Below are positions 36,464 to 47,461 of a stretch of DNA of 64,000 nt, piece after piece. A model generated the notes under the pieces. It worked only from the letters and a program-made list of their open reading frames with translations, did no database searches and was not told the origin of the DNA. The stretch covers positions 186,001 through 250,000 of the forward strand of contig NZ_CALSFS010000001.1 in NCBI RefSeq assembly GCF_943736985.1. Reading direction: 5' to 3'. Position 1 is the first letter of the stretch. Each line of letters opens with the position of its first letter. A program made the translations under genes and the position numbers. Source of the stretch: Clostridium sp. Marseille-Q2269. GTDB taxonomy: Bacteria; Bacillota; Clostridia; Clostridiales; Clostridiaceae.

Positions 36464-36662
36464 AAAATCACCTCATTACAATTATATAGTATTAACTACC
36501 ACAAATCTACATATTCTACTATAATATATAGTTTTTAAAACCCATATCATAAATTTATATAATTATTTTTATATTGCAATCATTAATATAATTCTTACAT
36601 AAAAATTATGTGTTTATTAAATTAACTTGTTGTGATATTTAATTTAAGTTTATAGACCCATG

Positions 36663-36723
36663 TTTTGCACATTAAGCCAATACTAAATCAACTAATAGTA
36701 ATATTAACTTATTTTTAAATTTT
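36663..36723 (-). repeat. dispersed intergenic repeat, copy B
   Basis: Reverse complement nearly identical to 31054-31114, in the divergent region between the DUF1836 and PAQR genes. Confidence 0.65.
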
Positions 36724-36833
36724 AATAAACCCTTGAAAATTTTCATGTTTAGTATTAAAATAGTAATAAGATATGATGTAGTTTTCATTACTACTTATAC
36801 TCATATTAATATTATAATGAAAGGGTGACTCCT

Positions 36834-37484
36834 ATGTTTAAAAAATTTAGAGATCCAGTAAGTGGTTTAACACACTTGTTTGGAGTTATTATGTCTATAA
36901 TAGGGCTTATAGTACTAATACACTATTCTGTGTTTAAAAATAGTTCTTTACATATTATAGTCTTTTCAATATTCGGTGGAAGCTTGATATTATTATATAG
37001 CGCTAGCTCCATATATCATTTAGTAACAACTTCAAAAAAATCCATTGAAATATTAAGAAGAATAGATCATTCAATGATTTATGTTCTCATCGCTGGCAGC
37101 TACACTCCTATCTGTTTACTTGCTTTAAAAGGTGGTTTTGGAGTAGCTATGTTATCTATTATTTGGGTTCTAGCCATAATCGGCATATTAGTTAAAAATT
37201 TTTGGTTTTCTGCTCCAAGATGGATATCCACTGGGTTCTATTTAATTATGGGATGGCTCATAATCATTGCAATATTTCCATTATCTAAAACACTTTCCTA
37301 CGGTGGTTTATTTTGGCTTGTGGCTGGTGGTATTGCTTATTCCATAGGAGCAATAATTTATGGCACCAAAAAACCTAATATTGCTAACAAATATTTTAGT
37401 TTTCATGATATTTTTCATATATTCGTACTTTTAGGTAGTTTATGCCACTTTATACTTATGTCAAATTACGTGATTTATATGTAA
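36834..37484 (+). CDS. PAQR/hemolysin III-family membrane protein
   Basis: A 216-residue seven-helix membrane protein. The family motifs are present: RDPVSGLTHLFGVIMSIIG (about 5-23) with the first conserved His, YSASSIYHLV (about 62-71), LRRIDHSMIYVLIAGSYTPI (about 80-99) and SFHDIFHIFVLLGSLCHF near the end. The conserved Asp/His set may bind zinc, as in adiponectin receptors. The name hemolysin III is historical; the bacterial function is uncertain, possibly lipid-related. AAAGGGTG lies eight bases before the ATG at 36834, which is preferred to the GTG at 36825. Confidence 0.88.
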   Translation: MFKKFRDPVSGLTHLFGVIMSIIGLIVLIHYSVFKNSSLHIIVFSIFGGSLILLYSASSIYHLVTTSKKSIEILRRIDHSMIYVLIAGSYTPICLLALKGGFGVAMLSIIWVLAIIGILVKNFWFSAPRWISTGFYLIMGWLIIIAIFPLSKTLSYGGLFWLVAGGIAYSIGAIIYGTKKPNIANKYFSFHDIFHIFVLLGSLCHFILMSNYVIYM

Positions 37485-37527
37485 TAAAAATTTTAAATAA
37501 TATACTTTATTTCTTACTTATTGTAAA

Positions 37528-37588
37528 ATATACCCCTTTAAGCAAATTTCAACGAAATAATTCATGACATTTACTTAAAGGGGTATAT
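37528..37588. terminator. bidirectional hairpin between convergent genes
   Basis: About 20-bp stem (37528-37547 / 37569-37588, one mismatch) with a 21-base loop. The arms contain ATACCCCTTTAAG and its complement. Confidence 0.75.
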
Positions 37589-37679
37589 AAGTTATAGGTT
37601 GTTACATGTTTAGTTTAATAAATAACTTTAATTATTTTATCTTAAATCAATATGAAAAATTAATATCTTTATACAAAAA

Positions 37680-39098
37680 CTATAATGATATTTTTCCTGT
37701 TGCAAGTAGAACTATCATAGTTATTCCTATTACCACAACTATTGTTGTACCAATCTTTTCTAGTGATGTATATTTTTCTTCCTTTTCTTTCTTAGCTTTA
37801 TTAAAGACTATTGATCCAAAAGAATACATTACAAAGGCAAGGGCAAAATATTTAATTCCTCCTGCACATATACCATATATAGTATATATGGAAGATAAAA
37901 TTGCTATTATCTTATTTTTTCCACCTATCTTTTCCTTAGTACATATCTTTACAGCATAAAATGATGATAAGGTATATGGTATTAACATACATGTAGTTGC
38001 TATTGAAAATACTAAACCATAAGCTGTTTGCAATTTATCTGAAAGTAATGCACATAAAAATACTTGGCTTATAATATTAGTAAATATTAATGAATTTATT
38101 GGAACTCCTGCTGAATTTTCTTTAGCAAACCATTTTGGCATAACTCCATCCTTAGCTGCTACATATGGTATTTCAGCTGCAAGCATTACCCAACTTATCA
38201 AAGCTCCAAATAATGATATTATAAGACCTAACTTAACTATTACTGCACCGGCTCCTCCAAAAACTGTTTTTGATAAAACATCTGCAAGAGGAGTACCTGA
38301 TGCTGCAAGATCTTTAGCTGGTATAATTCCCATAGCAAGTAATGATATTGAAACATAAATGAGTAATGTAATTAAAAGACTTATTACTGTTGCCTTTCCT
38401 ACTATAGCTTGAGATTCTGCTTTTTCTGAAAGAACTACAGATGCTTCTACACCTATAAAGCACCAAATAATAGTTCCTATAGCACTATTAACTTGTTTAA
38501 ATATAGATGTTGATTCTCCAGAACTTGCAAGTACTGAATTCCAATTTGTAACTGTAAATAAATCTGGCTTAAAAATAAATATGCCTAGTATAATAACCAA
38601 TGCCAATGGCAGTAATTTACCTACAGTTACAACTGCATTTATTATTCCTGCATTCTTAGCTCCCTTAGTCTGAATATAATGCACAGACCATAATAATACA
38701 GATGCTAATATAAATGATGTCATTGGTCTTAATTCATGTCCCGGTCCTAACAAGCTGTTTATAGTTTTAAACATTAAAACTATAAAAGCGATATTTCCAA
38801 GCCATGCAGAAAGCCAGTATCCCCAGGCCGAATTAAATCCTGTGAATTCTCCAAATCCATCCTGTGCATATGAATAAATTCCACCTTTTAAATCAGGTTT
38901 CTTATTAGCAAGAAATTGAAATACTAAGGCTAAACATATAATTCCAATCCCACCTACAATCCAAGCAATTAAGGCTGCCTGTGGATTAGCTTTTGTTATT
39001 AAATCCGTAGGACTATTAAAAATACCTCCACCTATCATAGAGCCAATACCAAGAGTAATTAAAAGTCCAAGACCTAATTTCTTATTTTGTTTTTCCAT
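37680..39098 (-). CDS. arcD: arginine:ornithine antiporter (APC family)
   Basis: A 472-residue amino acid antiporter with 12 or more helices. It begins GLGLLITLGIGSMIGGGIFNSP (about 7-28), the APC substrate-binding motif, and has GVEASVVLSEKAESQ (near 218-232), typical of ArcD/basic amino acid antiporters. It exchanges external arginine for ornithine, feeding the deiminase pathway. It lies 76 bases after arcA on the same strand, so they probably form one operon. The end converges on the PAQR gene. Confidence 0.9.
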   Translation of the reverse strand: MEKQNKKLGLGLLITLGIGSMIGGGIFNSPTDLITKANPQAALIAWIVGGIGIICLALVFQFLANKKPDLKGGIYSYAQDGFGEFTGFNSAWGYWLSAWLGNIAFIVLMFKTINSLLGPGHELRPMTSFILASVLLWSVHYIQTKGAKNAGIINAVVTVGKLLPLALVIILGIFIFKPDLFTVTNWNSVLASSGESTSIFKQVNSAIGTIIWCFIGVEASVVLSEKAESQAIVGKATVISLLITLLIYVSISLLAMGIIPAKDLAASGTPLADVLSKTVFGGAGAVIVKLGLIISLFGALISWVMLAAEIPYVAAKDGVMPKWFAKENSAGVPINSLIFTNIISQVFLCALLSDKLQTAYGLVFSIATTCMLIPYTLSSFYAVKICTKEKIGGKNKIIAILSSIYTIYGICAGGIKYFALAFVMYSFGSIVFNKAKKEKEEKYTSLEKIGTTIVVVIGITMIVLLATGKISL

Positions 39099-39174
39099 TT
39101 TGGGGCTCCTTTTCCTAATACATCTAGCTTGTCATACAAAATTGCATACTATTAATATATTTATTATAGAAGAA

Positions 39175-40401
39175 CTATTTTAAATTTTCTCTATAAAGAG
39201 GCATACTCATGCATCTTGGGCCGCCTCTTCCCCTTGAAAGCTCAGCACTTGGCATAGTAAGAACGCTAATACCTTTCTTAGTTAAAAGTTCATTTGATAC
39301 ATAGTTTCTTTCATAAGTTACAACAGTTCCTGGAGCTATTGCAAGTGTATTTGAACCATCATTCCATTGTTCTCTTCCAGCTATTATAAAATCTCCACCA
39401 CCGCATTGAATTAATTCAACAGATGGAAGTCCAAGAGCTGAAGCTAATATTTTTTCTAATGGATCTGTATGGTGTTTAAATTTTAATGTTCCATTTTGTC
39501 CCTTAGTAACTTCATACACACTGAGTGGTCCTTGGATTTGTGGATGAATTGTAAATTTATCATAATCAACCATTGTAAATACTGTATCAAGATGCATGAA
39601 TGCTCTACAGTTTGGTATATCAAACACAAGAACCTTTTCAAAGCTTTCATTTTTAGCAAATAAGCTTTTAGCCACTATTTCAATAGCTTCTGCTGATGTT
39701 CTTGAACTGCATCCTATAGCTACAACTTTATCTGAAAGAATAAGCTCATCTCCACCTTCTATATCATAAGGTAGATTTCTGTTGTACCATAATTCAGTTT
39801 CACCATTTGCAAAATTTTTGTGATATTTGTGGATATATGTTAAGAATAGTGTTTCTCTTCTTCTTGCTTCTGTTCTCATAGTATTAATTGTCATACCAGA
39901 TCCAATTGAAGCGGCAGGGTCTCTTGTAAAATAAAGATTTGGCATAGGATCAAGATAGAATGGATAATGATCTTGCATTAAGTCTACTAATGATGTAGCT
40001 TCTTTAATTTCAATAGCTTCTTTTCTAACACCAGCCATTAATGTGTCAACCATTTCTCTAGTTGGCATTTTAAGAAGATATTCTATTAATGCTTCTCTTA
40101 GCACTATTGATGTAATTTTACTTGCTGTTAAAAATTCTTCTAGGAATTCTTTCTTTATTTTATCATCTTCTAATGTTTCTGCTGCCAGTTCTTCTAAATA
40201 AAGAACTTCAGTACCATTTTGTCTTAAAATTTCAGCAAATCTATCATGTTCTTGTCTTGCAACCTTTAAAAAAGGAATATCATCAAATAGTAACCTTTCA
40301 AGGTATTCTGGAACTAAATTTTCTATTTCTGCCCCCGGTCTATGAAGCATAACTTTTTTAAGTTTTCCTATTTCGGAAGTTACGTTAATAAAAGAACTCA
40401 T
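39175..40401 (-). CDS. arcA: arginine deiminase
   Basis: A 408-residue cytosolic enzyme hydrolysing arginine to citrulline and ammonia, first step of the ATP-yielding deiminase pathway. Active-site elements: [10 protein letters not shown] (about 155), [14 protein letters not shown] with the catalytic His (about 270), [13 protein letters not shown], and the nucleophile Cys in [17 protein letters not shown] (Cys397). The frame extends 29 codons upstream, but AGAGGAGGAG precedes the ATG at 40401. arcD follows; arcB and arcC are not in this window. A long leader with ARG-box-like sites lies upstream. Confidence 0.95.
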   Translation of the reverse strand: MSSFINVTSEIGKLKKVMLHRPGAEIENLVPEYLERLLFDDIPFLKVARQEHDRFAEILRQNGTEVLYLEELAAETLEDDKIKKEFLEEFLTASKITSIVLREALIEYLLKMPTREMVDTLMAGVRKEAIEIKEATSLVDLMQDHYPFYLDPMPNLYFTRDPAASIGSGMTINTMRTEARRRETLFLTYIHKYHKNFANGETELWYNRNLPYDIEGGDELILSDKVVAIGCSSRTSAEAIEIVAKSLFAKNESFEKVLVFDIPNCRAFMHLDTVFTMVDYDKFTIHPQIQGPLSVYEVTKGQNGTLKFKHHTDPLEKILASALGLPSVELIQCGGGDFIIAGREQWNDGSNTLAIAPGTVVTYERNYVSNELLTKKGISVLTMPSAELSRGRGGPRCMSMPLYRENLK

Positions 40402-40481
40402 TTTGTCTCCTCCTCTTGCGTACTTTATGTACAACTTGTTTTTGTTGTTATTTGTCTTGTATTTGTATACATTATACGTTT

Positions 40482-40674
40482 TATGCATAATTATTTCAAA
40501 TTCATATTTCTAGCCAAAAATATGAAAAATTAACTGCATTTTTACATTTTTCTTCATTTTTTATATGATTTTCTTAGATTTCAATGGATTTTTACGCTAT
40601 TTTAAAAATGTTCTGTATATTATTCACATCACCCATATGCTTGCAAAAGTATATTCAATGTATATTTATACATT
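40482..40674 (-). promoter_or_regulatory. ARG-box-like sites upstream of arcA
   Basis: A near-perfect dyad AATGTATATTTATACATT (40657-40674) fits the ArgR box TNTGNATWWWWATNCANA at 16 of 18 positions. A second, weaker match is at 40482-40499 (TATGCATAATTATTTCAA). Both lie in the 550-base region between arcA and hisE, which is otherwise featureless and very AT-rich. Confidence 0.5.
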
Positions 40675-40866
40675 CATTTGTAAAGCTTATGCCTTATTTT
40701 GTATTTTTTTGTTATATATTATTTATATTTTTTTATTTATGCATTTTTATATCGTTTACTTAATTTTAATTAGTCATTTAATTATTCATAATTTATGAAT
40801 AATTAAACTTTTTATTTTTTTAATATTTTATTTAAATATTAAGAATTTTACTATTTTACAAATTAA

Positions 40867-40900
40867 AATCACTAAAAATTCTCATCAATTTTTAGCGATT
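40867..40900 (-). terminator. terminator of the histidine operon
   Basis: A 14-bp stem (40900-40887 / 40880-40867, one G-U) with a 6-base loop, 50 bases after the hisE stop. Confidence 0.7.
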
Positions 40901-40952
40901 CAGTTTATATTATATTTAAATTCAAATCCTAAAATCATGTTTTATAATTTTT

Positions 40953-41273
40953 CTATTTCTTTTCTATCATTTTTTTATTGCATATTTTTTCTCTTCTCTT
41001 TTCTAATTGTTTTTCTATACTATCTAATTTTATTTGTTTTTCTGCCATCAAAACCATTATATGATAGGTTAAATCACATATTTCTTTTATCAGTTCTTCT
41101 TTATCCTCATTTTTAGCGGCTATAATCACCTCTGAGCTTTCTTCTCCAACTTTTTTTAGTATTTTATCTAATCCCTTTTCAAATAAGTATCCAGTATAAG
41201 ACCCTTCTATAGGATTTTCTTTTCTTTCCTCTACTATATCAAATAAGCTATTTAACACATTATTTTCATTCAT
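40953..41273 (-). CDS. hisE: phosphoribosyl-ATP diphosphatase
   Basis: A 106-residue enzyme of the MazG-like fold, second step of histidine synthesis (PR-ATP to PR-AMP). Metal-binding Glu residues lie in [22 protein letters not shown] (about 36-57), then [13 protein letters not shown]. Separate from HisI here, whereas many bacteria fuse them. Last gene of the his operon. No convincing ribosome site is seen before the ATG, so expression may be low or the start differs slightly. Confidence 0.92.
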   Translation of the reverse strand: MNENNVLNSLFDIVEERKENPIEGSYTGYLFEKGLDKILKKVGEESSEVIIAAKNEDKEELIKEICDLTYHIMVLMAEKQIKLDSIEKQLEKRREKICNKKMIEKK

Positions 41274-41393
41274 AATTATTATTAGTGCTTAGATGTTTTA
41301 TAATTCACACCAACCCACTAAATCCTCACATCCTTTCTGTTATCAATTTTATAACACAAATTTATACACGTATCTTTTCTATTTATAATGAAT

Positions 41394-41726
41394 TTATATT
41401 AATGTTGTATAAAAGCAGCTCTTATGACCAGTATGACATGCCACTCCAACTTGCTGTACTTTAATTAGTATAGTATCTCTATCACAATCCATATAAATAC
41501 TTTTGACATGTTGTAAATTACCTGAAGTTGCTCCTTTATTCCACAGTTCTTCTCTAGACCTACTCCAAAACCAGGTAGTATTAGTCTTAATAGTTTTTTC
41601 TAGTGACTCTTTGTTCATGTATGCTAGCATCAAAACTTCCCCTGAGTAAAAATCCTGAACTATAGTAGGTATAAGTCCTGTAACTTTTTGGAAATCTATT
41701 TCCTTTAACATTTTCTCTAAATTCAT
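41394..41726 (-). CDS. hisI: phosphoribosyl-AMP cyclohydrolase
   Basis: A 110-residue zinc enzyme for the third step of histidine synthesis. Motifs: [20 protein letters not shown] (about 20-39), [19 protein letters not shown] (about 49-67), [12 protein letters not shown] and [11 protein letters not shown] with zinc-binding Cys/His. An ATG four codons upstream overlaps the GGAGG ribosome site, so the start at 41726 is used. Sits between hisF and hisE. Confidence 0.93.
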   Translation of the reverse strand: MNLEKMLKEIDFQKVTGLIPTIVQDFYSGEVLMLAYMNKESLEKTIKTNTTWFWSRSREELWNKGATSGNLQHVKSIYMDCDRDTILIKVQQVGVACHTGHKSCFYTTLI

Positions 41727-41879
41727 TTTGTCCTCCATTTAAATTTATAAACATCTGCTCTAACATCCTTTATTTAAAAATATGAAGATAAGAGTTACAA
41801 CATCTATTTGTAATTATCTATAATCTTTATATATAGTGGAACTGAACTATAAAATCTTAATAATTCAAATATAAAAAAA

Positions 41880-42641
41880 CTAAAGTCTTACACTAAAGCC
41901 TTCTTTTTTTAAATAGTCTTTAACTTCCTTTATGCTCAATTCTTTAAAATGAAATAATGAAGCTGCTAATGCTGCATCTGCTGAACTTTTTTTAAAAATT
42001 TCCCCGAAGTGCTCCAATTTTCCACATCCTCCTGAAGCAATTACAGGAATATTTACTGCCTTTGAAATTTCATTTGTGAACTCTAAATCGTAACCTTCTT
42101 TTGTACCATCTGCATCCATACTTGTTAGTAGTAACTCACCAGCTCCTAATTTTTCTACCTTTTTTGCCCATTCTACAGCATCAATTCCTGTATCTATCCT
42201 TCCTCCATTTATAAATACATTCCATCCCTCTTGATCTTTTCGTTTTTTACCATCTACAGCAACTACAACACATTGTGATCCAAAACACTCTGTTGCCTTT
42301 TTTATAAGATTAGGGTCCCTTATAGCTGCCGAATTAACTGATATTTTATCTGCTCCAGCTCTCAATATATCTCTAAAATCATTTATATTTTTTATTCCTC
42401 CACCTACAGTAAGAGGAATAAATAGTTTCTCTGCTGTTTTTCTAACCACATCTATCATTGTATTTCTTCCTTCATGAGTAGCTGTTATATCTAAAAATAC
42501 TATTTCATCTGCCCCTTCTTTATTATAAAACTCTGCTATTTCTACAGGATTACCTACATCCTTTAGATTAATAAAATTAACTCCTTTTACAACCCTACCC
42601 ATATTTACATCTAAGCAGGGTATTATCCTCTTTGTAATCAC
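41880..42641 (-). CDS. hisF: imidazole glycerol phosphate synthase, cyclase subunit
   Basis: A 253-residue TIM barrel that closes the imidazole ring using ammonia from HisH, giving IGP and AICAR. It begins [20 protein letters not shown], with catalytic Asp11 in CLDV and the second catalytic Asp in [12 protein letters not shown] (about 130). GTG start at 42641, chosen because the family starts here and AGAAGGGGG lies upstream; the 21-residue extension is unsupported. It follows hisC after a 226-base gap. Confidence 0.94.
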   Translation of the reverse strand: MITKRIIPCLDVNMGRVVKGVNFINLKDVGNPVEIAEFYNKEGADEIVFLDITATHEGRNTMIDVVRKTAEKLFIPLTVGGGIKNINDFRDILRAGADKISVNSAAIRDPNLIKKATECFGSQCVVVAVDGKKRKDQEGWNVFINGGRIDTGIDAVEWAKKVEKLGAGELLLTSMDADGTKEGYDLEFTNEISKAVNIPVIASGGCGKLEHFGEIFKKSSADAALAASLFHFKELSIKEVKDYLKKEGFSVRL

Positions 42642-42867
42642 ATATAATCCCCCTTCTAAGCATACTTTAACCCTTCTATTTTTTAAATTAACTAAGCATA
42701 ACATATTAATCTATATATTCTTTCTCAATAATTTTATACTTAAACTTCACTAATACTTTTCACTCCATTTTTATTTATTATATTTTAAAATCCATTATTT
42801 TCATCTATATATTCCAAAGTATACGTTCTAATATACAGTTTATATATGTTTTTTATTTAAATAATAC

Positions 42868-43932
42868 TTATACTTTATTTATAATGTTTTTTATTTTATC
42901 TATAAAAATTTCCATTTCTTCTTTAGAACCTATACTAACCCTTAAATAATTGCTTGTTCTATGTTTATTGAAGTATCTAACAAATACATTTTCATCCTTT
43001 AGCTTTATAAAAATGTCTTTAGCTTCATGTTTATCATGAGTAATAAATATAAAATTAGCTTTAGATGGTATGATTTTGAATCCTATTTTCCTCAATTCAT
43101 TTATAATCCAATTTCTTGTTTTTATTATTTTTGATGTGCATTCCTTAAAATATCTTTCATCCTTTATTGCTTCTATAGCTGCTAAAGATGAAATTGTATC
43201 TATTGTATATGAATTAAAAGAATTTTTTATCATATTTAATCCCTCTATAAGCTCTTTTTGCCCTAAAGCAAATCCTACTCTCATTCCAGCTAAAGATCGA
43301 GATTTAGATAATGTCTGTATTACTAAAAGATTAGGATAATCATTTAGTAGCTTCACTGAAGACTCTCCTCCAAAATCAATATAAGCTTCATCAACTATTA
43401 TTACTTTATTTGCATTATTATCCAAAATTTCTTTTATTAAATGTAAAGAAATATACAATCCTGTTGGTGCATTAGGATTGGTTATAATAGCTCCTCCCTC
43501 TGTATTTTTAAAATCATCAATATCTATAGAAAAATCTTCTCTAAGTTTTGATAACCTATAATTTAATTTATATAAATTTGCATAAACAGGATAAAAACTA
43601 TAACCAATATCAGAAAAAACTATAGTCTCTTGTGGATTGAAAAAAGTTAAGAAGGAAAAAGCTAAAACTTCATCAGAACCATTCCCTATGAAAACCTGAT
43701 CTTTATGTAGATTATAATAATTAGCTATAGTTTTTCTTAATGCATCACAATTGGGATCTGGATACAATCTTAAGTCACCATTAACAGTATTTTTAATGGC
43801 TTCCAATACCCTGGGTGATGGTGGATATGGATTTTCATTAGTATTTAACTTTATAATCTTTTTATTTATAGGTTGTTCTCCACATACATAGGGTTCTATA
43901 TTATTAGTTATATGACTCCAATATTTGCTCAT
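42868..43932 (-). CDS. hisC: histidinol-phosphate aminotransferase
   Basis: A 354-residue PLP-dependent class I/II aminotransferase converting imidazole acetol phosphate to histidinol phosphate. Features: [16 protein letters not shown] (about 26-41), [10 protein letters not shown] (about 151), [11 protein letters not shown] (about 180) and the PLP lysine in [15 protein letters not shown] (about 206-220). The start overlaps the hisA stop by four bases (ATGA), so they are translationally coupled. It is placed between hisA and hisF. Confidence 0.94.
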   Translation of the reverse strand: MSKYWSHITNNIEPYVCGEQPINKKIIKLNTNENPYPPSPRVLEAIKNTVNGDLRLYPDPNCDALRKTIANYYNLHKDQVFIGNGSDEVLAFSFLTFFNPQETIVFSDIGYSFYPVYANLYKLNYRLSKLREDFSIDIDDFKNTEGGAIITNPNAPTGLYISLHLIKEILDNNANKVIIVDEAYIDFGGESSVKLLNDYPNLLVIQTLSKSRSLAGMRVGFALGQKELIEGLNMIKNSFNSYTIDTISSLAAIEAIKDERYFKECTSKIIKTRNWIINELRKIGFKIIPSKANFIFITHDKHEAKDIFIKLKDENVFVRYFNKHRTSNYLRVSIGSKEEMEIFIDKIKNIINKV

Positions 43933-44657
43933 TTAGAACTCTTCTTATTTATAATTTTAATAGCTTCCTTTAAATCAATATTTCCTGAATATATAGCTTT
44001 ACCTACAATAGTTCCATAAATATTCATTTTTTTTATAGCCTTTAAATCCTCTATATCTTTAACGCCTCCGGAAGCTATAATATTACAATTTACACAATCA
44101 TTTAAATTTTTAAGCTGATTTAAATTAGGTCCATTTAAAGTCCCATCTTTACCGATATCCGTAAAAATAATATTTTGAACCCCTATATTTTCCATTTTCT
44201 TAGCTAAATCTATATAATTTGTACTACTTACATTTAGCCATCCATTCACAGCTACCTTTCCATTTTTAGCATCTATGCCTATGGTAATTTTTCTATTATA
44301 TTTTTTAACAGCCTTTTCAATAAGCTCTTTATTATTTAATGCAGCTGTACCTAATATTACCCTTTCAATTCCTGCACCTATAAGCATATCTATTGTATCT
44401 AAACTTCTTATTCCTCCTCCAAACTCTATAGGCACATTGACTGCCTTTATTATAGAAGAAATTATGGTTAAATTTTTTATTTCTCCAGTAAGAGCTCCAT
44501 CTAAATCAACTATATGTATACATTGGGCTCCATTTTCTTTAAATCTTAGGGCTAAATCTATAGGATCTCCAGATACCACCTTTGAAGCTTTAAAATCTCC
44601 TTGATATAATCTAACACATTTACCGTCTTTTAAATCTATGGCAGGTAAAATTATCAT
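43929..44657 (-). CDS. hisA: ProFAR isomerase
   Basis: A 242-residue TIM barrel, fourth step of histidine synthesis. [20 protein letters not shown] begins it, with catalytic Asp8. [14 protein letters not shown] (about 170) carries the second catalytic Asp, and [11 protein letters not shown] the phosphate site. It overlaps hisH upstream (ATGA) and hisC downstream (ATGA). Confidence 0.94.
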   Translation of the reverse strand: MIILPAIDLKDGKCVRLYQGDFKASKVVSGDPIDLALRFKENGAQCIHIVDLDGALTGEIKNLTIISSIIKAVNVPIEFGGGIRSLDTIDMLIGAGIERVILGTAALNNKELIEKAVKKYNRKITIGIDAKNGKVAVNGWLNVSSTNYIDLAKKMENIGVQNIIFTDIGKDGTLNGPNLNQLKNLNDCVNCNIIASGGVKDIEDLKAIKKMNIYGTIVGKAIYSGNIDLKEAIKIINKKSSK

Positions 44658-45259
44658 TTTATCATCTCCCCAAAATTGCTTAATATTCTAAGTCCTATAT
44701 CCCCACTTTTTTCAGGATGAAACTGTATTCCATAAATATTTTTTTTACTGACTATTCCAGGTATCTCCATTCCATATTGAGAATAGGCATTTAGTATTTC
44801 TTCCTCTTCAATTTTTGCGTAATAAGAGTGAACATAATACACAAAACTATTTTCTTTTATATTTTTAAGTATTGGAGATTGTTTATAAAAACTTAGATTA
44901 TTCCATCCCATGTGAGGTATTTTTAAATCCCCTTTAATTTTTTCTATTTTTCCTTTAAAAAATCCTAATCCTTCACAATTCTTAATTTCTTTACTTTCTT
45001 GAAATAAAAGCTGCATTCCAAGACATATTCCCAATAGGGGCTTGTCCTTTTTTACTACTTCTTTTAAAATTTTATCAATACCATTTTCCCTAATATTATT
45101 GATTGCATCTGGAAAAGCTCCCACTCCTGGTAATATTACCCCATCACTATTTAAAATTACTTCTTTCTTGGATGTGATTACAGACTTTATACCTAAAAAA
45201 TTAAGGGCATTTTCTACACTTTTTAAATTCCCCATACCATAATCTACAATTGAAATCAC
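44654..45259 (-). CDS. hisH: imidazole glycerol phosphate synthase, glutamine amidotransferase subunit
   Basis: A 201-residue class I amidotransferase delivering ammonia to HisF. Nucleophile Cys in [13 protein letters not shown] (about 80), and the His/Glu of the triad in [10 protein letters not shown] (about 182-190). [14 protein letters not shown] begins it. GTG start with AAGGGGG seven bases upstream. Overlaps hisA. Confidence 0.94.
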   Translation of the reverse strand: MISIVDYGMGNLKSVENALNFLGIKSVITSKKEVILNSDGVILPGVGAFPDAINNIRENGIDKILKEVVKKDKPLLGICLGMQLLFQESKEIKNCEGLGFFKGKIEKIKGDLKIPHMGWNNLSFYKQSPILKNIKENSFVYYVHSYYAKIEEEEILNAYSQYGMEIPGIVSKKNIYGIQFHPEKSGDIGLRILSNFGEMIK

Positions 45260-45362
45260 TATTTATCCCCCTTATATTTCTTTTAAAATTTATCAACTTT
45301 ATAATGTTCACTATTATTCCTTGTAAAGTTTATAATATTTAATAGTAAAATAATTATTATTT

Positions 45363-45953
45363 CTATAGTGTACCTTTAGTAGACATAACCCCATTTATTC
45401 TATCATCTTTATCCACAGCTTCTCTAAGTGCTCTACCTAATGCTTTAAAAACTGCTTCTATCATATGATGATTATTTTTTCCATATAGTACCCTAGCATG
45501 TAGCGTTATTCCAGCATTAAAAGCTAATGCTCTTAAAAATTCTTCTACCAATTCCGTATCCATTTCCCCTAATTTATCTATAGTAAAGTTAAAATCACAA
45601 ACTACATATGGTCTTCCACTTATATCTATATATACACTAGCTAAAGCTTCATCCATAGGAACAGTACTACTTCCATATCTTTTAATACCTTTTTTATCTC
45701 CTAAAGCTTCTTTAAAACTCTTTCCTAAAACTATACCTACATCTTCCACTGTATGATGAGGATCTACCTGTAAATCACCTTTTGCCTCTATTTTCACATC
45801 AATAAGTCCATGTCTTGCCATAAGATTTAGCATATGGTCAAAAAAACCTATACCTGTTTTTATATGGTATTTTCCTTCTCCATATAAATTAAATTCTGAC
45901 TTCACTTCTGTTTCTAAAGTTTTTCTATAAATCTTAGCTATGTTTTCTTTCAT
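45363..45953 (-). CDS. hisB: imidazoleglycerol-phosphate dehydratase
   Basis: A 196-residue manganese enzyme, monofunctional (no phosphatase fused). Metal ligands in [16 protein letters not shown] (about 35-50), [11 protein letters not shown] (about 69-79) and [14 protein letters not shown] (about 158-171). A strong AAAGGAGGG site precedes the ATG. A 135-base gap separates it from hisD. Confidence 0.94.
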   Translation of the reverse strand: MKENIAKIYRKTLETEVKSEFNLYGEGKYHIKTGIGFFDHMLNLMARHGLIDVKIEAKGDLQVDPHHTVEDVGIVLGKSFKEALGDKKGIKRYGSSTVPMDEALASVYIDISGRPYVVCDFNFTIDKLGEMDTELVEEFLRALAFNAGITLHARVLYGKNNHHMIEAVFKALGRALREAVDKDDRINGVMSTKGTL

Positions 45954-46088
45954 AGCATTCCCTCCTTTTTTAAAGGTTACTGAATTTTATTTAGCAGTTG
46001 TAGCCTTTAATATTTTATATGTAAAATATTAAACTACTATTTATATAACAACCTCTATTTTGTTAATCTTTTAGTATTAAATATTAAC

Positions 46089-47393
46089 TTAGAAATTTTT
46101 ATTATGAAATCTTACTCTTATGGAATTTGCATGAGCTGTTAATCCTTCTGTTTCAGCTATGGTTATAGTAGCATTCTTTACTTTTTCCAATGCTTTTTTA
46201 GTGTAATATGTAAAGCTTGATTTTTTAATATAATCATCTACCGAAAGAGGTGAAAAAAATCTTGCACTGCCATTAGTAGGTAATACATGATTTGGTCCTG
46301 CCATATAATCACCTAATGGTTCTGGAGCATATTTACCTAAGAATACAGAACCTGCATTTTTGATTTGTCCTAAAACAGTAAAGGGTTCATCTGTCATAAT
46401 CTCTAAATGTTCTGGTGATATATCATTAGAAAGTTCTATGGCCTCCTCTAAATTATCTACTACAAAAATAGCCCCATAATCTTTAATGGATGTATATATT
46501 ATTTCTTTCCTCGAAAGATTTTTTATTTGTATATTTAATTCCCTTATTACCTTTTGTGCTAATTTTTCAGATGTAGTAACTAAAATTGAGGATGCTAATA
46601 CATCATGCTCAGCCTGAGACATAAAATCAGCTGCTATAAATTTAGGATCAGAACTTTCATCTGCTATAATTAAAATTTCACTAGGTCCTGCTATCATATC
46701 TATATCTACAAGACCATAAACATTTCTTTTTGCCATAGCCACATATATATTCCCTGGACCTACTATTTTATCTACCTTTGGTATAGTTTCTGTGCCATAA
46801 GCTAAAGCTCCTATTCCTTGTGCTCCTCCAACTTTGTATATTTCATCAATCCCTGCAATATTAGCAGCTACTAAAATATTAGGATTAATACTTCCATCCT
46901 TACATGGAGGAGTTATCATAACTATTTTTTCTACTCCTGCTACTTTAGCTGGAATGGTATTCATTAATACTGATGAAGGATAAGCAGCTGTCCCTCCTGG
47001 AACGTATATACCTACATTCTCTAGAGCTCTAATTTGCTGACCCAAGATTATTCCATCTTCCTTTGTTACCATCCAAGATCGTTGTTTTTGCTTTTCATGA
47101 TAAAACCATATATTTTCTTTAGCTATTTTTATAGCCTCTATGAATTTTTCATTAACTAATACATAAGCTTTTTCTATCTCCTCTTGGGTAACTTTAATAT
47201 TTTTTAAATTTATTTTTTCACTATCAAATCTATTAGTATATTTTATTACTGCTTCATCTCTATTTTCATTTATATCCTCTAGTATTTTTTTTACACAAAC
47301 AGTTACATCCCTTTGGACCTCCTTTGACCTACTTTTCAAATTATTCATACATTGTTTTTTATTATTCTCACTTATATTAACTATATTTATCAT
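46089..47393 (-). CDS. hisD: histidinol dehydrogenase
   Basis: A 434-residue zinc enzyme for the last two oxidations to histidine. Signature VDMIAGPSEILIIADESSDPKFIAA-type region (about 237-262) with SQAEHD ligands, GGAQGIGALAYGTE (about 190), and catalytic EH in NDISPEHLEI (about 330). The ribosome site is weak. It follows hisG closely (68 bases). Confidence 0.94.
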   Translation of the reverse strand: MINIVNISENNKKQCMNNLKSRSKEVQRDVTVCVKKILEDINENRDEAVIKYTNRFDSEKINLKNIKVTQEEIEKAYVLVNEKFIEAIKIAKENIWFYHEKQKQRSWMVTKEDGIILGQQIRALENVGIYVPGGTAAYPSSVLMNTIPAKVAGVEKIVMITPPCKDGSINPNILVAANIAGIDEIYKVGGAQGIGALAYGTETIPKVDKIVGPGNIYVAMAKRNVYGLVDIDMIAGPSEILIIADESSDPKFIAADFMSQAEHDVLASSILVTTSEKLAQKVIRELNIQIKNLSRKEIIYTSIKDYGAIFVVDNLEEAIELSNDISPEHLEIMTDEPFTVLGQIKNAGSVFLGKYAPEPLGDYMAGPNHVLPTNGSARFFSPLSVDDYIKKSSFTYYTKKALEKVKNATITIAETEGLTAHANSIRVRFHNKNF

Positions 47394-47461
47394 TTTTAAC
47401 TTTAGTGATAAAGCATATAAAAATTATACCCTGTCACTAAATACACCCCCCTTTCTATTTT

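Noticed and set aside
40565-40798. Plus-strand hydrophobic 77-codon frame upstream of arcA
   Set aside because: Runs through AT-rich DNA with a biased composition, no ribosome site and no family likeness; it overlaps the ARG-box-like region.
43000-47000. Horizontal acquisition of the his operon
   Set aside because: Composition and ribosome sites match the neighbours, and no mobile element or tRNA flanks it.
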